Shown here: one piece after another, positions 36,351-40,895 of the stretch
Layout of the letters: each line of letters starts with the position of its first letter
Numbering within the stretch: the stretch's first letter is position 1
NCBI GenBank assembly: GCA_030041305.1
Contig: JASHOC010000083.1
Coordinates: 1-40,895, forward strand
Source: Acidobacteriaceae bacterium
GTDB taxonomy: Bacteria; Acidobacteriota; Terriglobia; Terriglobales; Acidobacteriaceae
DNA length: 40,895 nucleotides
Direction: 5' to 3'
Program-made: the position numbers and the translations under genes
The notes under the pieces: generated by a model
Told to the model about the DNA's origin: nothing
Seen by the model: the letters and a program-made list of their open reading frames with translations, nothing else
Databases searched by the model: none

Positions 36351-37607
36351 CTACCCGGCGTTCAACCCGTCCACCAACGCATTGCGATAAGCGCGAATGG
36401 CCGGGATAAAGCCGAGCAATGCGCCTGCAACCACAACAGCAGCCATGTAATAGGCGACGCGCGCGGAGAAGCCCACCATCGCCAAGGGAATGCCGTATCT
36501 GTTTTCGACAGGAATCCGGATGGCGAACAGCACTAGGTACGCGGCCGCCAAGCCAAACGCCGCTCCCACCGCGCTGATCAGGGAAGACTCCAGAATGAAA
36601 AGCGCGAAGATCTGGCGAGCGTGCAAGCCCAGTGTCCGCAGCACCGCGATCTCGCGGCGGCGTTCATTCAAAGAAGTGTAGAGCGCGGTGAGCATGACCA
36701 AAAGCCCGACCACCAGCACGGCTCCGCTCACCAGCGACAAAGCCACGTCGGCGGCGCCAAGCACGCTCCACAAATCCTCCAGAGTAAAGGCGGGGATGAT
36801 GGCGGTCAGCGGCTCGGGTTGATAGGTGTTAATCTCGCGCTGCAAAAACAGCGTGCTCATGCGCGACCTAGTGCGCAGCAAAAACGCGCTGATGGTCTTA
36901 ACGTGCAGGTCGGACTTGTGGATCTGTGACTCGGGAATCGCGGTGAGCGGGGGCGCGCCATTTTCCCATCCCAGGTGCATCGCCTCATCGCCCCAAAGCG
37001 TAATGTAAATACCGCGGTCCACCGGCGTGGCCGTGCGCGCCAGGATGCCGACCACTGTATATGGGTCGGCCGTGTGCTTGAGGAAGCTGGCCTGCAGCCC
37101 ATGGCTGAGCACGATTTGTTGCCCCAGGTGGTAATGGAGCTGGTTGGCGACAGCGCTGCCCAACACCGCGTCGAAAATTCCTTCCGCGCGGGAGCCTTGC
37201 GCGAATTGAAGGTTGTGATTGCCGCGATAGCGGTAGTGCTCGTAGAAATTGTCGTCGGTGGCCACGACGCGAAAGCCGCGGTGACTGTCGCCCATCGAGA
37301 GAGGGATCGTCCACAGCACCGCCGGATGGTTGGCGAAGTGGTGATACGAGGCGTAGGAAATATCGTTGTTGGCGGTCCCAATGTGAAAAACCGCGTAGAG
37401 CAGCAGCGGCAAGGAACCGCCCCGAGCTCCGACCACCAGGTCGGTCTGGCTCAGGGTGCCTTCGAATCCCACTTGTGTCCCTTGCCGAATGCGATCCACG
37501 CCCACCAACAGCAGCACGCTGAGCGCGATGGAAAAAATCGTGAGGCCGGTCGTGAACATCCGGCTCCGCAAGGATTCGTAGGCCAGGCGCAAGACGGTCA
37601 CGCGCAC
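36351..37607 (-). CDS. FtsX/MacB-type ABC transporter permease
   Basis: Inner-membrane permease subunit, 418 residues, GTG start overlapping the ATPase stop by 10 bases. Topology is the MacB/LolC type: one N-terminal helix (about 15-40), a large periplasmic domain (about 45-280) and three C-terminal helices (about 285-315, 335-365, 385-410) ending in the PAIRAYRNALVDGLN motif. The cytoplasmic loop NERRREIAVLRTLG is the standard ATPase contact. It works with the ATPase encoded immediately upstream. With the DUF3299 protein it forms a set also seen in Proteobacteria, where related loci have been linked to metal acquisition. That function is only a possibility here. Confidence 0.92.
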   Translation of the reverse strand: MRVTVLRLAYESLRSRMFTTGLTIFSIALSVLLLVGVDRIRQGTQVGFEGTLSQTDLVVGARGGSLPLLLYAVFHIGTANNDISYASYHHFANHPAVLWTIPLSMGDSHRGFRVVATDDNFYEHYRYRGNHNLQFAQGSRAEGIFDAVLGSAVANQLHYHLGQQIVLSHGLQASFLKHTADPYTVVGILARTATPVDRGIYITLWGDEAMHLGWENGAPPLTAIPESQIHKSDLHVKTISAFLLRTRSRMSTLFLQREINTYQPEPLTAIIPAFTLEDLWSVLGAADVALSLVSGAVLVVGLLVMLTALYTSLNERRREIAVLRTLGLHARQIFALFILESSLISAVGAAFGLAAAYLVLFAIRIPVENRYGIPLAMVGFSARVAYYMAAVVVAGALLGFIPAIRAYRNALVDGLNAG

Positions 37608-38290
37608 CCCCGGCTTATGTCCCTGAGGGCAATGTGCTCCTCGAAGCGCTCCATCAGCGAGCGGTCGTGACTGACAAACACCAGCGTGGCCTGCGCTTCA
37701 TCGCACACTTCAAAGAGCAACTCGAGAAAATCGGCGCGGCGATCGGCATCGAGCGACGAAGTTGGTTCGTCGGCGATAACCAGGCTGGGTTTCCCAATCA
37801 CGGCGCGCGCGATGGCTACGCGCTGCTGCTGACCGGTGCTGAGCTTCTTCACGTTGCGGTCGAGGTAAACCTCCAACCCCAGCCGAGCCACCAGGCGCTC
37901 CACTTCCTTGTCCACGGTATGCGCCACCATGTTGAGGCGGCGCCGCTTATGCACGTGGCAGGGCAGGGCCACGTTCTGGCGCACCGTCAGGTAGGGAATC
38001 AAATTGAAGCTCTGAAAGATGTAGCCCATCTCGGAGCCGCGATGCCGGTCGCGCGCCGGCGCGGACATTTTGGTTATGTCTTTGCCGAGCACCGTACAAC
38101 TGCCCTGCTGCGGTGTAAGCACGCCGGTGATGAGCCCCAATAGCGTGGTTTTGCCCGAGCCGCTGGGTCCGTAGAGAAAGACCCGCTTGCCAGTCGCAAC
38201 CACCAGTTCGTCCACGCGCAACACCGGCGTGCGCAGGTCATATCCGAATACAACATTTTTGAGATAGACGGCTTCGGGAGCAGTGATCAT
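37598..38290 (-). CDS. ABC transporter ATP-binding protein (LolD/MacB type)
   Basis: Cytoplasmic ATPase, 230 residues. Walker A GPSGSGKTT near residue 40, Q-loop in GYIFQSFNLIPYLTV, signature LSTGQQQRVAIARA, Walker B LVIADEPTSSLD and H-loop VFVSHD are all intact. It belongs to the MacB/LolD/FtsE branch that drives mechanotransmission-type permeases. It overlaps the permease by 10 bases and follows the DUF3299 gene by 15 bases, so the three are one operon. Ribosome site weak. Confidence 0.95.
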   Translation of the reverse strand: MITAPEAVYLKNVVFGYDLRTPVLRVDELVVATGKRVFLYGPSGSGKTTLLGLITGVLTPQQGSCTVLGKDITKMSAPARDRHRGSEMGYIFQSFNLIPYLTVRQNVALPCHVHKRRRLNMVAHTVDKEVERLVARLGLEVYLDRNVKKLSTGQQQRVAIARAVIGKPSLVIADEPTSSLDADRRADFLELLFEVCDEAQATLVFVSHDRSLMERFEEHIALRDISRGCA

Positions 38291-38305
38291 GCGCCTGGGG
38301 TGTCA

Positions 38306-38782
38306 CTACGGTTGATAAGGAACTACGCTCTCTCCCGAAAGATCGTAGGAGACATCGCCATAGGGGCTTTGCACCGTGGAAATGCGCAAGGTCCCCGTCA
38401 CCATAATGGGATCGGTGAAGGTGACCTGCACCTTGGTGTTCTTGTTCATTTTGACGTACACGATCTGGTTCGGCGGAGGCGGCGGCACGTGAATACAAGC
38501 GCCCGCGTAAGGCACGAGCAGAAATTCCGTCACCTGATCCAGATCGTCTTCGAGCGGCACCATGAAGCCGGGAATGCTGACCCGCTTGCCGTCCAACTGC
38601 AAGGCCGCGGCTTTTTGTTGGGACTGGGGAATGCTGAAGTTCAGGGTCTGGAGAGTCTGCCAGCTCACCGTGACCGGAGCCGACCCGGTCGCGAGCAACA
38701 CGGCCGCTCCCAGCGCCCAAGCGGAGGCAAAAATGATTCGGCGGCATCCGATACATCTTTGAAAATCCGCCGCAATGCGCAT
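38306..38782 (-). CDS. DUF3299 exported protein
   Basis: Small exported protein of 158 residues. Start at 38782, with AGGAG 6 bases upstream; a frame reaching 38854 is an overlap artefact. The N-terminal hydrophobic segment (IIFASAWALGAAVLLATG) is a signal or anchor. The DUF3299 core is clear: RVSIPGFMVPLEDD, EFLLVPYAGACIHVPPPPPNQIVYV, then the beta strand IMVTGTLRI. The conserved CIHVPPPPPNQ motif includes Cys and His that could bind a metal. Function is not established. Position directly before the ABC genes implies it is the extracytoplasmic partner of that transporter. Confidence 0.88.
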   Translation of the reverse strand: MRIAADFQRCIGCRRIIFASAWALGAAVLLATGSAPVTVSWQTLQTLNFSIPQSQQKAAALQLDGKRVSIPGFMVPLEDDLDQVTEFLLVPYAGACIHVPPPPPNQIVYVKMNKNTKVQVTFTDPIMVTGTLRISTVQSPYGDVSYDLSGESVVPYQP

Positions 38783-38857
38783 GAATGTCTCCTGGGTCAC
38801 TCTTTCACCCTCACCGGGCCTACAATTTACGATACGCCTTTCCGTCGCGACCAACGC

Positions 38858-40465
38858 CTATTGCTGCGTCATGGGCCTGCGCGGAGTGATCTGCTCCGGC
38901 AGAGGCGGGCGCGGCCGGAATACCGTCCAGTGGCTGGCCATTTGTGGATTACTCGACGGGTGTTCGTCGTTCCATGCATCCATTGAGAGGCCGTTCAGGT
39001 CGTAGACCACTTTGCCTGCACGTATGGTCAGCTCGCAAATCAGGCGCGTGTCGGCCATCAGCTTGGTATTGTCCATGTCAAGATAGCCGAACCTTCCGTG
39101 CTCCTCGCTCAACACGGCGACATCGGCCGGCGCGCCTACCGACAGGTTCCCGAGTTGCGGCCGCTGAATCTCCCTGGCCGGATGCCAGGTGGTGTCGGCC
39201 ACCACCTGCTGCAGCGTGAGCCCCATGGCCATGAACTTGCTCATTACGTTCAGCATGTCCTTGGTGCTGGAGTTCATGCTGTCCGCGTGCAGATCGGTGG
39301 AAAGGGAGTCGGGCAGGAATCCCGCCTTAATCAGAGGTATTGCGACGCGAAAACGGAAGCTGCCGCCGCCTGTGCCGGCGTCAAAATAGATGCCGCGTTT
39401 GCGTCCCTCAATCAGCGCTTTCGACGGCCCCAGGGTCATGACGTCCTGTTCGCCGCGCAAGCCGGAGTAACAGTGGGTGTAAATGTCACCGGGACGCAGA
39501 TACTTCGTGAGCAGATCGTAGAGCGGCCGCTCAATACGGTTGGCGCCATAGTCGATCATCACCGGGATGTGGGCAATATTGCCGGCGCCGACGGCCTGGA
39601 TGTACGGCGTCCACTCCGGCCCGGTAAAGTGCGCGCTCTTGACGCCGATGATGGTGTCAGGATAGCGGAGCGCCATGTAGCCGGTGGGAACCATCTGCAT
39701 GTCATCGAGATTGTCTTCGAAGCGGGAGCCGCGCATGCCCGCGCCCACGATGTTGATAAACGCCAGCACCCGGGTCTGCTCGCGGTCGATGACGTGCTCT
39801 TTGAAATCCTCAAAATTGCGCCATCCCGAACTGCCCGCGTCGGCCACCGTGGTCACGCCCGTGCGGAAGGTGAAGCCGTCCGGCCAGATTCCCCAATCGC
39901 CCGCGTAGGAGCGAGCTTCGCCCGTCGAGGCGTAGTCATGCGTGTGGATGTCGACGAGCCCCGGCGTCACGTAATAACCGGTCAAGTCGATCGTCTTGGC
40001 CGCGTCTTTGGCGTCCAGGTGCTGGCTCACTGCGGCGATCTCCCCATCCTTGATGCCCACGTCCATTATCGTGTCGATGTTGTTTTTGGCGTCAATGACA
40101 TGACCGTGCTGCAGAAGCAAATCGTAGGGTAAAGGATTGGGTTCGGTGGGCGGCGGCCCCACGCGAGGAGGACGCGCGCCGGCAGCGGCAGATCCGCCCT
40201 GCTGGGGAACCGTTTGCGGCAGCCCGGCTTCCTGATTCGGTCCCTGCCCTGCCGGGGTCACGGGAAAGCATCCCCGGCATTCGCTGGGCCCCGGCGGACC
40301 TTGATTCTGGTACGCATTGGCGCTCACCGGAACCGATGTCTCCGGAACACGTGTCGTTTGCTGCGGGGCCTGATCTCCCGTGACCTGGGCCTGCGCAACA
40401 ACGGCGGCGACCAGCATCGCGCCGCAAAGCGCGCGCACGGCGATGACAGCCAGCTTCTGGCTCAT
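38858..40465 (-). CDS. Exported amidohydrolase/deacetylase family metallohydrolase
   Basis: Secreted zinc-type amidohydrolase, 535 residues. Start at 40465 (GGAGG 9 bases upstream) gives a signal ending AQAQ; a frame to 40630 has no ribosome site. A Gly/Pro/Gln-rich linker of about 75 residues leads to the catalytic domain at about 110. Metal-site landmarks: VDIHTHDY (HxH), a Lys in GVKSAHFTG (candidate carboxylated Lys), IYTHCYSG, and Asp in STDLHADSM. The closest named group is the 'amidohydrolase/deacetylase' subfamily related to D-aminoacylases and dihydroorotase. The substrate could be an N-acylated amino acid or amino sugar. It lies 75 bases upstream of the DUF3299 gene on the same strand and may be the first gene of that operon. 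Confidence 0.88.
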   Translation of the reverse strand: MSQKLAVIAVRALCGAMLVAAVVAQAQVTGDQAPQQTTRVPETSVPVSANAYQNQGPPGPSECRGCFPVTPAGQGPNQEAGLPQTVPQQGGSAAAGARPPRVGPPPTEPNPLPYDLLLQHGHVIDAKNNIDTIMDVGIKDGEIAAVSQHLDAKDAAKTIDLTGYYVTPGLVDIHTHDYASTGEARSYAGDWGIWPDGFTFRTGVTTVADAGSSGWRNFEDFKEHVIDREQTRVLAFINIVGAGMRGSRFEDNLDDMQMVPTGYMALRYPDTIIGVKSAHFTGPEWTPYIQAVGAGNIAHIPVMIDYGANRIERPLYDLLTKYLRPGDIYTHCYSGLRGEQDVMTLGPSKALIEGRKRGIYFDAGTGGGSFRFRVAIPLIKAGFLPDSLSTDLHADSMNSSTKDMLNVMSKFMAMGLTLQQVVADTTWHPAREIQRPQLGNLSVGAPADVAVLSEEHGRFGYLDMDNTKLMADTRLICELTIRAGKVVYDLNGLSMDAWNDEHPSSNPQMASHWTVFRPRPPLPEQITPRRPMTQQ

Positions 40466-40713
40466 TTCTAAGAACCTCCTCGTGGTCTTTGGCTTAAACG
40501 GTCTTGCCCGGCAAACTCTTCGCAGTATCCTCAGACGACTTGGTAATCCGGGGAGGCAGTGAAGAGCGCGAGGTTTTCGCTGCATGAGCCTCAGAGGCCG
40601 GCGCACAACGATCTTTCTGCCCAGAGTCAAACCATATCATGCCTTTGTCCGCGCGGCGCAAGAAACTTGGGTCGTGTCGAGAACAAGCAGATCGGATATC
40701 TAAACACGACGAC

Positions 40714-40895
40714 CTAAGTAATGCAGCATAGTCTCCGCAAGACAGAATTCGGCCTCCGCCAACGATTGAAGCACGAGTTGACCGCTTCGACTACCTGTTC
40801 GAGCTTCGGGAAATAGCGGTTGTGAGTGGCCAGGCGGCGGGTGAGTTTCCACACCCGCTCGATGGAGGCGAGTTGCGGGCTGTAAGGCGGCAAAA
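40714..40895 (-). CDS. IS630-type transposase, C-terminal part (runs off window)
   Basis: The minus-strand frame from the right edge reads LPPYSPQLASIERVWK, then RLATHNRYF and CFNRWRRPN, ending RRLCCIT before a TAG at 40714-40716. The PPYSPxLxxIExxW motif is the third catalytic-acid region of IS630/Tc1-mariner DDE transposases (catalytic Glu in IERVW). Only the last 60 residues lie inside the window. The frame is too short to be in the supplied gene-size range but is convincing by motif. Confidence 0.85.
   Translation of the reverse strand, partial: LPPYSPQLASIERVWKLTRRLATHNRYFPKLEQVVEAVNSCFNRWRRPNSVLRRLCCIT
40714..40895. mobile_element. IS630-family insertion sequence, partial
   Basis: Right-edge part of an IS630-like element, inferred only from the transposase C-terminus. 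The terminal inverted repeat should lie in the 200 or so bases left of 40714 but could not be located without the other end. Confidence 0.55.

Noticed and set aside
1..40895. CRISPR arrays, tRNA or rRNA genes, prophage or defence genes
   Set aside because: Looked for in every gap; no repeat-spacer pattern, cloverleaf, rRNA-like sequence or phage/defence family was seen.

Overview
The window reads as Acidobacteriota chromosome, probably of the Solibacter/Bryobacter type. I infer this from gene style, not from any search. The pointers are a PadR regulator overlapping a 'duplicated orphan' MacB/FtsX permease (ADOP), two very large Oar-like TonB-dependent receptors with an N-terminal carboxypeptidase-regulatory domain and no SusD partner, several secreted PQQ beta-propeller dehydrogenases, and many exported one-domain enzymes with twin-arginine or Sec signals. 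No rRNA, tRNA or CRISPR array was seen.

Layout. 1-8.2 kb (minus strand): a flavin amine oxidase whose C-terminus is lost at the left edge, a membrane-anchored RraA-fold protein, a DUF1080-like plus VCBS-repeat protein, and TonB receptor 1. 8.9-14.7 kb (plus): an exported sugar-isomerase-like TIM barrel, then a diheme cytochrome c followed by two PQQ dehydrogenases. 14.8-19.6 kb (minus): ADOP permease, its PadR regulator with a palindromic operator on the promoter, and an NHL-propeller protein. 19.8-22.7 kb (plus): alpha/beta hydrolase, diheme cytochrome c, aldo/keto reductase. 22.8-30.4 kb: a small exported protein (minus), a decayed dtd gene, a GH2 exo-beta-glucosaminidase-like enzyme, a second diheme cytochrome c plus PQQ dehydrogenase pair, and an SMP-30 lactonase (minus). 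31-36.2 kb (plus): TonB receptor 2 and an exported DUF4380 protein. 36.3-40.5 kb (minus): an amidohydrolase followed by a DUF3299 / ABC ATPase / FtsX permease set. The right edge (40714 onward) is the C-terminus of an IS630-type transposase.

How it may work together (inference). The secreted products fit oxidative use of carbohydrates or alcohols in the cell envelope. TonB receptors would import ligands. GH2, amidohydrolase, isomerase, RraA-like, DUF4380 and SMP-30 proteins would release, convert or hydrolyse sugars and lactones. The PQQ dehydrogenases would oxidise substrates in the periplasm and pass electrons to the adjacent cytochromes. All three dehydrogenases carry an Asp-x-Asp pair at the catalytic metal site, which suggests but does not prove lanthanide use. 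The most unusual points are the active-site variation among these three, the two cytochromes that share an unusual C-terminal heme domain, the membrane-tethered RraA protein, the PadR operator and the dtd relic.
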